Counted from the stretch's first letter, positions 32,701 to 43,897 are shown. The stretch: 64,000 nucleotides of DNA from Gracilaria gracilis (GCA_030374805.1 JARGSG010000131.1:62001-126000), one strand, 5' to 3'. Numbers and translations are program-made. The notes: a model not told the origin generated them from the sequence alone.

Positions 32701-33863
32701 CACCAAGAGATCCACCCACATTGGGGTAAATTCCCGTAACATGTCTCTCAGACGTCTACGGTTTGATTCCGTCACGTGGCCGAGATCGAGCTCCTCAAGA
32801 GCCTTCACGGGATCAATCCGGTCATAGCTCGTTGTACCATGTGCCGTCTCGGATGCAGACGCAGGCGCTGTTTCCGAGTCACTCGGCAATTTATCCGTTC
32901 AAACAGGAGTTGAAACGGGAGTATCCTTCCCCTCCTTAGACGAAACGTCGGGGTGTCCGGGATTGTCGCCCTCTTCTGAGGAAACCAAACCGAGGACATC
33001 GGCAGCCGTCATTCAGGTAGGGCGCATCGCGAGTGGGTGCCGTGAAACCAATCCAATGACTTGGTTCTTTACCAGATACTGAGGTTTGTTGCCCAGATTG
33101 GCAACAAGTATCCGGAAGGAGCATTCGGTGACACCTGTGCAACACCGTTCGCCACTGCGAGATGATACTTCTCGTACAACGAGGAAATGGGTTGAATAAC
33201 CCGAAGACCGTGTTGACGGGAATGGACCTGCACCACTACTTGGGATTCTGGTGGAATGCATAACGACGCTGGAACGTAGAGTTTTGTAGACTCGCGAGTC
33301 GCCGGGGGTGGTTCATGCGCAGCAGGTAGTGGAACTCGTTTCCTCGATGCCCGCTTCAGCGGCCGACGAACTATCGGGACCGACGAACCGTCTTCGAATT
33401 CCCCACGCCTAAGGCGGGGTCTGATTGCGTCGACGAATCTGTCGCAGTAATCACATCCCAAAATAACTGGAGCAGCCAATGACCGACATACCAAAAAGTC
33501 GAGCTTGACCACGGAGATCCCCAAACGCACAACTAAGTCGATTGTTCCCACGGTTGTTAACGGATTGTTATTCGCGTCGGCGACTTCGGGCGTCGCTTCG
33601 CGGCGAATACTTGTCCGCACCAGCGGTGGTAGGAAGGATTCCACGATGAAGTTCGGCCCTGCACCGTTGTCTAATACCGTGAGGATGCGCACCATAAACT
33701 GGGTACTGAGGCCAAGGTCGGCGTAAACTTTATAGTTACGCTTGGCCATCAAGAGGACTCTATCCGGGAACCGGTTTTTCTTTACCCGTATCCACGGTCG
33801 ACGGAGAACACCCAAGTGTTCCGAGTCCGCGTCAGTGTGGTCTTTCCTCGAAAGGCTCTTCAC
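29782..33863 (-). pseudogene. pol region of chromovirus B, broken
   Basis: Recognisable in order: protease (VLDNGAGPN, about 33690), reverse transcriptase (about 31800-32720), RNase H (LDTDSSDYQVG, about 31735, and the TDHFSLRWL region, about 31530), integrase zinc region (about 30850-31170) and integrase core (LSDNGKQFAS, TYHPQYNGQVERFNR, about 30480-30750). The same lineage as chromovirus A but clearly diverged from it. Confidence 0.85.
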
Positions 33864-34015
33864 CGGGGAGCGAGGTGGCGTGGCCTCGGACGTCGGCAGC
33901 CTCTGCTCTGAGGTCGTCTCTTCCGAATGGGAGACTCCCTCGTTTAGTTTCCCTGGCCTTCCGCCTGCGGCTGCTGCTCAGGTTCCTCGAACACGAGTGC
34001 TTGGGGACGTTGGCC

Positions 34016-36140
34016 TCAGGGTCCCGCAACAGCGGTGTTTGGATCGTCCCTGACGCGGTGTACCGGTGCTCCCGGATGAGCCGGATGTGCCGGAGCACGC
34101 TGGTATGTCGGCGCTATCGGTACAACGTGGGCGAAGTCCGTCTTGGCCCGGAGATACGACGTCGTTGGGACGGAACGCTTCTCCTCTGGAGTGAGGGCCT
34201 CATAGTTCACCGTCACCTTGCCCCGGTCTGTCTGGGAGAGAAGGCACTGGGGTGACGTGTGACCATGGGTATAGCAGAGATGGCATATCAGAGCTCTCAA
34301 TGCTTGCCTACCCTGTCAAAGGGGCCAATTCCGGTTATCCATGAAACGTCCCACTGGGCGGCTGTCCTGCCATCCTGGTCGTTGGAAGCCGGTTCCTCCG
34401 TTCGAGTACGGGATATAGGGCCCGCGAACTCGGGGGGCATCGGCATAAAGCACGGTGCCTTCTTGAGCGGTCTCGAAGGAGGCGTCCATCGTCGGCGGGA
34501 GGTCCATTGTCGGAATGGAGGCGATATCGCCGTGGGCGAGCTGGAAGTTATCGTACTCCTTCGGAGGTGCGTCATGCGCGACGAGCGACAGAGATTGGGA
34601 TTTAATTTCCATCAACAACGCCTTGGCGGACTTAGACCGAGTACTCGGAGCTCTGGCGCGGAGGGAGTCACCTTGGTCTCTTGCATACTGGATGAGCTCC
34701 AGGTAAGTGGTCTTCCTCTTATCCTCGCGATAGCGGGCGACCAGGGTCCGGATGGCCGGGTCGAGTCCATCGATGAACATCGTACAACGCTCTGTAGCGG
34801 GATGGACATTACCACAACGGTGAAAAGCCTTGTTCAGGCGTACCGAAAAATTGGCTTCCGTTTCGCCTGAGCGTTGGCGTGTGTCTCGCAGAGCGAGTAT
34901 CGCCGACTGAATGGCACCATTCGTAGCGTATGACCGTAGCAGGTATTGCACCGCTTCGTACCAGCAAGTAACCCCTCCTTCGGAGACCCGCGAAGAACCT
35001 CTTACAGAGTGATACTGGTCCTCGGTCACACCACGTAAAAAATAAGGTTAGGCAATGTACGCCTGTCCCTCATTCATCCCGAGTATATCGGCTTCCGCGA
35101 CGAAGCGGGCGAGAAAAGCTGGCACCAAGATTGGGTTTTCTCCAGTAAACAACTGGTTACGAAGCGAGAGCTGCAGCCGTTTGATGCAGTCCTTCACCTT
35201 GCCCGTACCACGGGGGGTTCAATCCAAAGAGGAGTTTTCCAAACGGTAATACCGGTATGACAACAGCTTCTCGTATGGAGGGTTGGTGGGCTTCAGGACT
35301 TTCGAGCCGGCATACTTCCGTCCTCTTGTACGAGCACGAACCGCACCTTGCGTGACTGCAGACCGCTTGGAGCTTGACGCCCGTATAGCACGGTCTTCGT
35401 CAAAAGACGGGTCTGACGATTCAGCATTGTCCGAACTGTTCGGGTCCGCATCCGACGAAGTCGACGAGTCTGAACCTCGATCGTCCTGTTGGCCCTTCCG
35501 CCGGGGGCGGTTCTTCTCGCGTGCCAAGTTCTTGGCCCTGTGCGATACAGCGACCGGCTCCACCGGAGTGGCAGCATCCATAGGAATGGTTTGCTCCAGC
35601 ATCTCCAGGCGGTCTCTTAAACGATCAAATCGGTCCAGAATTTTTTCAACGAAGGCGGCGGGTTGACGAAAGCAGTCCAACATTTTTTGACGTTGGACCG
35701 TAACGTACGAAGATCCTCAGAGATACCCTTTGCATGAGAGTCTTCCGCCTGTTGGCGTAGAATGTTGACCACCCCTACAAGGGAGTTGTGACCAGTGCGC
35801 AGCTGACGCAACTGCTCGTCCAGAGCTGTACCCTGGAGGGTATTGTCCTTCTCCCAAGCGGCTGAATTACCGCGGCCGCGGGTGTAGCCGTGGCAGACGG
35901 AGCTGCGGCAGCAACGACCGGGACCGGACCAGCACCATCAGTAGGGGGAAGCAACGAGGCAAATGGAAGTTTTCTGTGTGCCGGTTGTTGGCCCGACGTC
36001 TTGGACGGATTATTCACACCAAAGGTGTAGCCAGCACGCCTGGGGATGCGTGAGACGAACCGATCATCCCCAGCGACACCACCACTGTGCGAACGACTGC
36101 GAGTAACCGCAGCTTCCATCTCAGACGGTTTTTGAGACAT
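34016..36140 (-). pseudogene. gag region of chromovirus B, broken
   Basis: It contains the capsid-like domain (about 34600-35030, with YLLRSYATNGAIQ and ANFSVRLNKAFHRCG) and the knuckle CHLCYTHGHTSPQC (about 34240-34285). An acidic Ser/Asp-rich N-terminal part (about 35220-35680) resembles that of chromovirus A. Confidence 0.75.
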
Positions 36141-36239
36141 GATTTCTCAACCAACCGTGCAACGGGAAACTTTCAGAAGTAGAAACGAAACCTCAAAGAG
36201 GGAAGAAACACACAAGTACTCTTTAAACCAAATATCCGA

Positions 36240-36257
36240 TTCTAGGTCTGAAGACCA
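36240..36257 (-). promoter_or_regulatory. candidate primer binding site of chromovirus B
   Basis: TGGTCTTCAGACCTAGAA on the minus strand lies three bases inside the 5' LTR. It matches the site of chromovirus A at 15 of 18 positions. Confidence 0.6.
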
Positions 36258-36260
36258 CTT

Positions 36261-37032
36261 TGAAGTGCAACGCCAGAAGCGGAAAGACACCACGAAGACG
36301 TCCGAGATTTTCCTCCGTAGGAGGGTAGTCAGCAGACAGAGCCTCTCTGGCAAGGCAGGACGAAGTCAGGTGTAAGCCGAGGTCAAGCCGTCACGACGGG
36401 CGCAGAGAGTTGGGCAAGGATCGGTGTTGGAACCACGTGTGTGGGTGAACGGGTCCTCGAGAGAAACACGAGTCCACGGAAGTAGGAAAAGAGAAAAGGA
36501 ATCTGCGAGAGCTGGGGATGGAGAGAAGGAAAAGGAGAAAAGGGCAAAAGGGCTACGGTAAACACCGGGGTTATCCCTGTACAGGGTCGAACGCGACCCA
36601 AGCGGAAAACACTCCCACGAATGGGTCCTGTTAGGTGACGCAGAGAGGATACAATACCCGTAGGCAACGGAGCCTCTCTCCTCGAAGGAGTCGATGACCG
36701 CCAAAGGCGAAGAAGCATAGAGCCAACCCTGGTTGTCCGGACTTTGCTGTGCATGGCAGTGAGGTCGCCGCCATGCTAAGTAGCGAGCTCGCGCCAACAA
36801 GTAATTAAATAAACTAACTAAATTAGGCCCACGCATAGTGGTAGTTACCCACGCGCCGTGGCTTCCGTCCCACGTGTACGTGGCCAACCTCCTGGCTCAA
36901 CCGTGTCCCACGTGTACTTCCCACTACACTGGTTGTTACTATTCATATACTCCATTGGAGGCACCCGTCCGACATGTCTGAATATGACTAAGTAGTCAGA
37001 AACCTCCATCAATCAGAGAGCGTTGCACTACA
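36261..37032 (-). repeat. 5' LTR of chromovirus B (element sense is minus)
   Basis: 772 bp, the pair of 25788-26556. It ends with ...GTTGCACTACA and is followed by GGTTA. Confidence 0.9.
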
Positions 37033-37152
37033 GGTTAGGAACTGGCCCTTTGGCATGTTTGTTCTGTTTGTAAAAAATGTAGTACTCTGAAAGGCTGTTT
37101 TGGGACTGGGTAGTGGTCTATAGTGGATTGAGATCGGTTCTACTAGCTTAGA

Positions 37153-37210
37153 CAGGTATATCTTAAGTAGATAGCACAGGCTGTGCTACTTACTTAAGAT
37201 ATACCTGTCG
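37153..37210. repeat. 58-bp palindrome next to the right inner repeat of Tc1 copy B
   Basis: Arms ACAGGTATATCTTAAGTA and its complement surround AGCACAGGCTGTGCT, itself an inverted repeat. The right arm ends in the inner direct repeat CCTGTCGTATA. Copy A has no such palindrome at this place. Confidence 0.8.
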
Positions 37211-37403
37211 TATAGCCACTTCGAGGCGAGTAGTAGCCGTTTTGTTCTAACGCGAGAATGGCGGCTCTTTGAAGAAGGAAACAGGGCTCGTTTTATTTGC
37301 TTTTATGTAACGGATAGTCTATGTGAAGACACTAATTGAAAGCTGCATCACCAGCGCATGTGCGGGCTGAAACCTGGGGTGTCGTATGCCATTTTGCGCA
37401 CTG
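37201..37403. repeat. right IR/DR end of Tc1 copy B
   Basis: Inner CCTGTCGTATA at 37204-37214 and outer GGTGTCGTAT at 37378-37387, 174 bp apart. It is closely similar to 24610-24811 and ends in GCGCACTG then TA. Confidence 0.82.
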
Positions 37404-37405
37404 TA

Positions 37406-37680
37406 ATTACATTCCGAGTATACCTTGATAGCCTTTAATCCCCGCGAGGAGCACTTGGCTTCTTTCGTTTGAACTTCCCGCACACTTCCAGCATTATTCA
37501 GAGTAGCACTACAATCATTACCGTCTTCAATTTAAGTAAACTAGCAGACACATTACGTTATCATCTTTATATCATTCCGTCTATGATACTCTTTTACAGA
37601 GGCCGCGCTGTCTTGCCACACGTTCTATTGCACCCTGAGAACACTTAAGTTATCTTCCTGATAATCTCAATCGTTACCAT
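37406..37680. other. flank between Tc1 copy B and the pogo-like remnant
   Basis: 275 bp with no gene; it may hold the 5' end of the pogo-like element. No terminal repeat could be assigned. Confidence 0.35.
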
Positions 37681-38871
37681 GCCTCCCAAACCAACATATT
37701 ATCATGACAACAGCGTCAATGCGTCGTTAGACTATAAAACGACAATCAAGAGAACACAACGAAAAAAATATACAAAAACAACGACGTGAAGCTGTTTTTC
37801 TACTCAAGGAGAATAAATTCTACCGCAGCATTCATCGGGCTACTGGGCTATCAATGGAAGCCATCGGAAGGCTTAAACCGGGCCTCGATTTGGCTGACAA
37901 AGAGAATGAAGAATATGACGATTCTTCATACGACCTCAAACGCAATCGCAAACCAGTGCTGTCATTTGTTGAAGAGAGAGTCATTGTAGAATGACGCAAA
38001 TAATATGAAGAGCTTGGGTTTCCAGTGTCCGAAGAATCACTGAAATCGATTGCAGCGGGAGTGGCGAACGATGGCCGGGAGGTTTTTACCAACAGATATC
38101 CATTTGAATACTGGGTTCGCTCGTTTCGGTCTTGCCATCGGGATATAACATTCCGCAAGATGGAATCTCGCGCAGGAGCTAAGATAGCTGCTGGAAACCT
38201 GGAGCACGTTAAGACACTTGTCGAGGCGCTCAAGTTATGCGAGAACCAGAACCCTGGTATTCTTGAAGATTCACACAACATCTGGAATATGGCTGGAATG
38301 AGTTGACATTTCTTGACTTCGGTGATGTGGGCGCAAAGCCCAAGCTTGGCGTCGCTGGCTTTAAGTCGTTGATAGAGGATGTTGTACCCAACGCGTTTGA
38401 AGCTGTAGGACTCTGGCCTATTGATTTTCATTTTTTGCGATGGGCGGAAGAAAAATGGACTGGTGTCTGTAGTTTTCAAACCAAAGCCGAACGTCGCTCT
38501 GTCCGTATTAAGATTCAAAACCAATAGAAGGAGATGCTGAAGGTTGTACGTGAACGACGGGATATCAACTTCAAGATTGACCGCTTGGAGAACATAATCA
38601 CAGCTGGGCATAGCAGGGTAAACTATATTCTTGAGCCCCGCACGTCCACGAAAATGAAAGTTTGGAAAAACCCAGCTGACTTCTATGACCGCACGACCAT
38701 ATGTAGGGGCGCTCCGGCAGTGTATCTGAGTCATATTCAGCTGATTCAGAACCGCAAGGATTCCCAGGAGGCGGCAGCTGCAGAAAAAGTGCGCGAGGTG
38801 GAGCAAAAGGAAGCAGCAGCACTTCGGAAAAAAAAGAGGCTGAAGAAAAGGAATGAAGAAAGAATGAGCTG
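37681..38871 (+). pseudogene. pogo/Tigger-like transposase remnant with missing catalytic core
   Basis: It starts MPPKPTYYHD (37681). Pieces in order: an HTH-like stretch (FYRSIHRATGLSMEAIG), a CENP-B/HTH_Tnp_Tc5-like block (WVRSFRSCHRDITFRKMESR ... NPGILEDSHNIWNMAGM, about 38110-38305), then directly the DDE-domain tail (FKSLIEDVVPNAFEAVGLWP, about 38360-38420) and a Lys/Glu-rich coiled coil (38540-38870). In this family the NMDETG motif and all three catalytic acids lie between the second and third pieces, so the core has been deleted. Stops occur at about 37990-38010, 38304 and 38525. It is dead by deletion and nonsense. Confidence 0.65.
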
Positions 38872-38973
38872 ACCGCCAAGGAACGAATGGTAGCTGAAGA
38901 GAAGAAGCGCCAGAGGGAAGAAAGTACGATCAAAAAGCAGAAACGACAGGAGGAGAGGGCTAAAAAGAAGTAG

Positions 38974-39330
38974 TTGCGAGCTTCTGTGGATGGAAATAGC
39001 GATTCCTCTAGGTCCAAGACAACAAAGACCGACCTATCGACCCCGTCGGTCCCACTCAACGCACATACATGCAACATGATAGTGAATCTGTGTGATGGAG
39101 ACATTGGAGAAAGATATGGCGTAAACAATAGCGGAAAGGAGAACAAGTTTCCAGTATCAGCATTCATGTTCGACGAAACGCAAAAAAGCAAAGGGATGGC
39201 GAGTGTTGCAGATGCCGGGGTTGATTTTAGCAGGAATGCACGCAGTGAAGAGGACGACAACGCCGCTAACAGTTTGCTTGAGCTTTGTGGGAACAGCGCA
39301 GAGATGCGCGCAGCTCCACATATGATGTGA
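38974..39330 (+). other. open frame of unknown nature downstream of the pogo-like remnant
   Basis: About 118 codons (first ATG at about 38988), polar, Ser/Asp/Asn-rich, in the same strand as the pogo remnant. It could be the last part of that gene or chance. No motif is recognised. Confidence 0.25.
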
Positions 39331-40640
39331 AGTGGCCATGGTCGCGGCCAAATACTTTTGGAGTAGCGAAAGCGGCGGTGATAAAGTCTGTTGCCGAAAA
39401 GCGGCGGTGCACCACATTGAACTCGTTTTGGGCAAAATAGTGGGAGTTGAGGACAGTATGTTCACACCGCCGCCATCGTCGCGAGCTCTGTACTTACGGT
39501 CCCGCAACTCCTTTGCAATCTGGGACATCCGGAGGGCTCCTATTAGGCCAGATTGGTTTTCAAAATAAAGCTCTGTGCTTCACGTTATCTCGTGTTGAAG
39601 AAAAGACTGCACCACAATACCCGCCCGAGGAAAATAGAACGTAGACGTTGGCGCGTTCCAAGAGCGTGCGCTGTAGAGCCGGCTCGTCCGGTGTGTTGTT
39701 CCAGGCAAAAAAGAACAGGGACTAAGGTCGTTCCCTCCGTCTGATCGCCCCGCCCCGGTCTCTCTCCGGACATGGCACTAGACGGCTACCATTTAATGCA
39801 AAATGACGTTCTCACTGCGAGCTCGCCGCAGCTGCGCGAGCTGCGCGCGCTCTGCCCTCGCACAAGGTAGTCCGGATTCATGTGAACCGCCGAAAAACAC
39901 GCGAGCGACGTGGGTTTTGCGGCGGTTTACATTTTGCTAATGCGTCAATCACACAACCCCCCTTTCCAGAAACCAGTAACGACAAAAAAGGCGAATCCGA
40001 AAAACAGCGATGTTCTTACAAAATGGCGTAAATAGGCTGAAAACTCTTCGAGCGAACAAACCCAGCCGCAAAAACGGTAAACCTGAGTAGAACGGCGAAG
40101 ACCACCCACAAATAAAACGTTCAAAAGCCATGACAAACAAAAAGTAAAGTAGAGAGGAAATCTACAGGGTTCACAACAACGTACGCCTTTGCATCTGTAA
40201 AGCAGAACGAACGACTACTCGCACCACCATCTAATAAACATGACATTCCAAACCTGTTTGTCCACAAAGGAGTTGGGAAATCGAAAAAAGGCGGTAGCGA
40301 AAACAAAAACCAAACAAGTAGAACAGACAGAACAAGCAAAAAGTGTCACGGCGCATTGAACGGAGCCTAAAACTTTTCCAGTTCGTCAGAGATGCGTTGT
40401 AGACCCTTCTCTCTACCCACATCAACACAGTACCTTCCAGGACTGCCTCGAACGGCGCCGGCGTTCTTTCAACGACCGCCCCACCCCAGCAACACTCCTT
40501 CAATAGAGTTAAGGGCGTGGCCCAGCCCTGGTCTTCCACTATCATGTGCAACACGATAGCGTGTCAGGAGTGAAGCGAAACTGCTGCGAAGGGTTTCCTC
40601 GGCTAGAGTGAAGGTGTGGCTTTGCTCTGTGTAGGGTGAA
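39331..40640. other. no supported gene
   Basis: 1.3 kb with short frames on both strands and no recognised protein. A GC-rich GAGCTCGCCGCAGCTGCGC patch lies at about 39820. Confidence 0.4.
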
Positions 40641-41441
40641 ATGGCTGGACTGCAGGAAGAGGTGCCTAGTGCTTTCACAAAGACAAGGCCGTGCAGTGCG
40701 GTGCCCCACAGCGCCGAGTGCACTGTGGAGATGCGTCGGGAAGCAGAGGTCTCTGACCGGCGGCGCATCTTGAAATCAGTACCCAACAAGCCACCTAGTT
40801 TGAAAATCAATGCGAAAAGAACACCGAAGTTCCGTCTCAAGTGGGCAGGAAGTCTCGAAGCCCCTGTTTACGCAGAAACTGGAGTAGTAGTTGCAAATGT
40901 CCCGGCAAAGTCGAAGACGCAAATTGCTACGTCAAAAACGGGTCCTCTCCGTAATGAGTGTGCAGATCGGCGGATATGGAAACATGGTCAACAGCACTAC
41001 CCACTGCGGAATCGCAGGTCCTGGTTTGCATTCACATCATCGGCTTCCAGCGCAGTAGAAGCGAAGGATCGTGCTGAAGACTATGAGTGTAGAAACAGTT
41101 GGGATGTTGGTAACATCTTGTCAATCACACTGGTAGCATGCAAAGAAACAGAAGCATACGAAATTGAACACGGCTCCGAAATGTCGCGCACCTTGGATGC
41201 ATCAAAGTGCAAAGAACTCATCGGTAACACTGTGTACAAATGGTTCAAATCCAGACTCGGCATCATTCCAGACCATAATGTGGCCATTCGTTTCAGTTTG
41301 TACGATGATACCAAAGGTATCGTGGGGTCGATCGACGAACTAATGTATGTTCCGAGTGATAGCTTCATCACAGACGAAAAGGGCGTGCGCGTGTACAAAC
41401 GTCCAGCGTACTGCGCTCACAACCGAAATGAACCTCACTGA
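40641..41441 (+). CDS. hypothetical protein, 266 aa
   Basis: From an ATG to TGA without a break. The N-terminal 110 residues are basic (NAKRTPKFRLKW). The rest is a mixed globular-looking sequence with NTVYKWFKSRLGIIPDHNV and KGIVGSIDELMYVP. Related-looking coding sequence continues in another frame at 41444-42130, so it may be the 5' part of a larger broken or spliced gene. A copia remnant faces it from the right. I do not recognise the family. Confidence 0.4.
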   Translation: MAGLQEEVPSAFTKTRPCSAVPHSAECTVEMRREAEVSDRRRILKSVPNKPPSLKINAKRTPKFRLKWAGSLEAPVYAETGVVVANVPAKSKTQIATSKTGPLRNECADRRIWKHGQQHYPLRNRRSWFAFTSSASSAVEAKDRAEDYECRNSWDVGNILSITLVACKETEAYEIEHGSEMSRTLDASKCKELIGNTVYKWFKSRLGIIPDHNVAIRFSLYDDTKGIVGSIDELMYVPSDSFITDEKGVRVYKRPAYCAHNRNEPH

Positions 41442-41443
41442 GG

Positions 41444-42130
41444 GTGAAGCCCAGTGACATTGAACAGCATCGAGGGACCAGGGCTTGCTGCGACCCTTTT
41501 GAGGCAATGTATTTGGGACGGTCCACTACAATGGGAGGTACGCAAAAGAAGAAACTGATTTCCCTTGCCCCACCAAACACCTCACCGGCGTTGGACGCAC
41601 TGGACCGCTACTACGTTGCGCACCCAAAGAAACCAGTCAGGGTTTCAAATCCAGGGCATCGACCAAATTTCCAATGCACGAGGAAGTACCTATTAGTTCA
41701 TGAGGAGATCATTTTCTAAAGTACGGACCAGATCTGCATGCAGGCTTCGATCATCAATGCAGCAGAGCGCATAATAGAGAAGGGTGTCACAAAGAGCACT
41801 TTACTAAATTCCACCGTGCCAGCGTTAATCAACCTCGCAGACACAGCAGGATGGGTGCAGAAAACTGTAGATGGTCTAAGATTGAACCGAGTGAAAGGAT
41901 TGCAATCAAGCTCAGACAAACTCAGGTGGGTTACCAAACAAACAGACGGAGTATAATTAGTACGAATTCGCGCTAAGAATGTCGACCATGTGGTGGCCAT
42001 TGACGCAAGGAACGCCCAGATCGTCGACGCTGTAGAGCCGAATTTACTGGTACTATCGTACGAGGCTTTGTGTGGCTGTCTTGGAGGGACGTGAGAAAAC
42101 GTTAAAGTGATGAAGCTACGAAAGCACGTC
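41444..42130 (+). pseudogene. possible continuation of the 40641 gene, broken
   Basis: Gene-like frames with RKYLLVHEEIIF, INAAERIIEKGVTKSTLLNS, NLADTAGWVQKTVDGLRLN and NVDHVVAIDARNAQIVDAVE in one frame, interrupted by several stops (about 41717, 41954 and 42092). Family unknown; transposon origin is likely from context. Confidence 0.3.
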
Positions 42131-42240
42131 TTCACGGGACCATCCAGCTCCACGTACACAAGAATGTGACACGACACGGGGAGCTTGAAAAAAAGCGCTA
42201 CAGCTTCTTCGACGCTTAGATCACCCCAACTAATCTTGGC

Positions 42241-43670
42241 TCAGCAACGTGTCCCCGAAACTCTTTTCGAATTCAGCAGAATACTTTGCATGAGCGATCC
42301 CGTTCGCATCACATCATTCAACCTTCGGAACAACACAACATTCCGCTTTGTCAAGGCATGAGCAAGGTTATGACAGCCCTGCACCCACTGGAGCATCGAA
42401 ATCTCTCCGGTCTCAAATGAGTCATTCGGTAGGGCGGAGGCGATAGTCTTTTCCCTCGTGTAGGGCGGTGATCTTCGAGTACAGGCCATCAGAGTCCACC
42501 GCCAGGATGAAAGGTAGTCCTATCTTATTCCCATACACTCGTCCCATTTCGGAAGACATTAACGATTCTCTATCGGCGGAGAGTGCTGCTGCAAGTATTT
42601 CGGCTCCAATCGAGCTGAATGGCACCGCGGCTTGTTTGGAACTAGTCCAGTCCAGCACGTTGTAGAAAGGCACTCCACCCGCGGCAGCCATGAAAAGCCC
42701 AGAAAGATAACCTGTTTATCCATTAGAGCCTTTTCCTTGGCTGGCATCCGAGAATGCAAGGTAGTGAGGAAGAACATCGAGGGAAGGCGGACGACGGTAC
42801 AGGGGTTCTGGCTGAAGGGACTGCAGTTCCCCCAGCATTTGGTTCGCGAGAATCAAGTCTGAGACCAACAACTTAGAAGTGGGTTGCTGCACGCGACAAA
42901 CGACGCTTGCGGTAGGACCCCATGTCCGAGGAAGTTAAGAGAGTCAGCAAGCACGAGGAACTCAGTTCGTTCAGCTTGTGTAAACGGCAAGTCGAAGCAT
43001 TGACGACGCTACCAGGTGATTGGTAGTATCTTGATTTTCTCCATGAACTCATTAATTTCTACTGAGATAGAGCCATCAACCTTTCGACTGATTCGAAATA
43101 TGTTAAAAATGAGCTCTGGGGATGTATCGAATTTCCCAACTGTGAATCTCGTGCTTATGGCTCGATGAAAGCCTTGCAGGTCAGCTAAAGACTGGCAGAG
43201 AAGCATATCATCCACGAATTGGGCGAATACCAGTCGTATTGAGCCGTCTTCATTTCTCAAGGCAAATAGTAGCGGGAGGCCGGGATTGCTTCCACCTTAT
43301 TCTCTGATAACCACGTCTCTACCTCCAGTTGCCATAGGCGGCCTGACTCCACAAGACCGTAGGTGGGTGCCAGGAGTTTCCACACGTAACCCAGCTTTGT
43401 CCATCCTTTCGGCGGAATCATGGAGATATGCCTTCTAAGTTCATCACCCTGCAAGTAAGCCCCTTTTATGTCAAGGGTTGCAAGGGGTAATCCGAGGGTT
43501 GCTGCAATGGGCAAGACAGTCCGAATAACCGGGAAATGGGCGGATGAAGAGTGCTTACGTATACCGTCCTTCTCTCTGTCCCTGTTGCCATGAGTGACTA
43601 GTCGGCACTTAAGGCGAAGTGCTCCAAGCTCGCCATCATCCTTGAGATGGAAAAAGTGGTAATATGGCAC
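42241..43670 (-). pseudogene. Ty1/copia retrotransposon fossil (RT and RNase H)
   Basis: On the minus strand: a copia-type reverse transcriptase (LRLKCRLVTHGN..., LATLDIKGAYLQGD, FVDDMLLCQ) and RNase H (DWTSSKQAAVPFSSIGAE ... MLQWVQGCHNLAHALTK). Only the 3' half of a copia element is evident, it is broken in several places, and no LTR pair was found. Old by appearance. Confidence 0.75.
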
Positions 43671-43897
43671 TAAATTCGGATAGCGCGGGAGGGATGAGGG
43701 ATGAATGTTCCGATAGCGACCCTAGTACACATCTTTCTTTTTTGAAATGGCTTTATCCACAACCCGACTTGGTAAAAACTGCGTTCGCGATTCAGACACT
43801 TGTTCCTTGCCAATAACGTCCATCTCCTTCTTCAGAATCGTCTGCTCGGTAGATGGAGTTGTGCAGGGGGGATGATGGTCTTAACTGCAGTCGATCC
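43671..43897. other. flank of the copia fossil, no gene seen
   Basis: Probably more decayed copia sequence up to the terminal motif of the Plavaka-like region; nothing could be confirmed. Confidence 0.3.

Larger units (their letters stand above)
25788..37032 (-). mobile_element. Ty3/gypsy chromovirus B, LTR retrotransposon, broken
   Basis: 11,245 bp flanked by the duplication GGTTA (25783-25787 and 37033-37037). LTRs of about 769 and 772 bp differ by several percent by eye, so it is older than chromovirus A. It reads right to left: LTR, primer site, gag, zinc knuckle, protease, RT, RNase H, integrase, chromodomain, antisense frames, LTR. It is broken in many places, probably a dozen or more. 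It interrupts Tc1 copy B. Confidence 0.9.
8640..37403 (-). mobile_element. Tc1/mariner copy B, outer shell of the nested cluster
   Basis: The left end (8640, AAGTGAGCGAAATCC) and right end (37403, inverse CAGTGCGCAAAATGG) are flanked by TA at 8638-8639 and 37404-37405. Own sequence is only about 1.5 kb in three pieces: 8640-8807, 24814-25787 and 37033-37403. The rest is Tc1 copy A and chromovirus B inserted into it. Each end carries an outer and an inner direct repeat, TATAC(A/G)ACACC and TATACGACAGG. On the right they are 174 bp apart, on the left only 103 bp, so about 70 bp has been lost. The transposase reads on the minus strand and is heavily decayed. This is the oldest layer. Confidence 0.85.

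Noticed and set aside
37832-38806. 324-aa minus-strand frame
   Set aside because: Mirror of the pogo-like transposase remnant on the plus strand.
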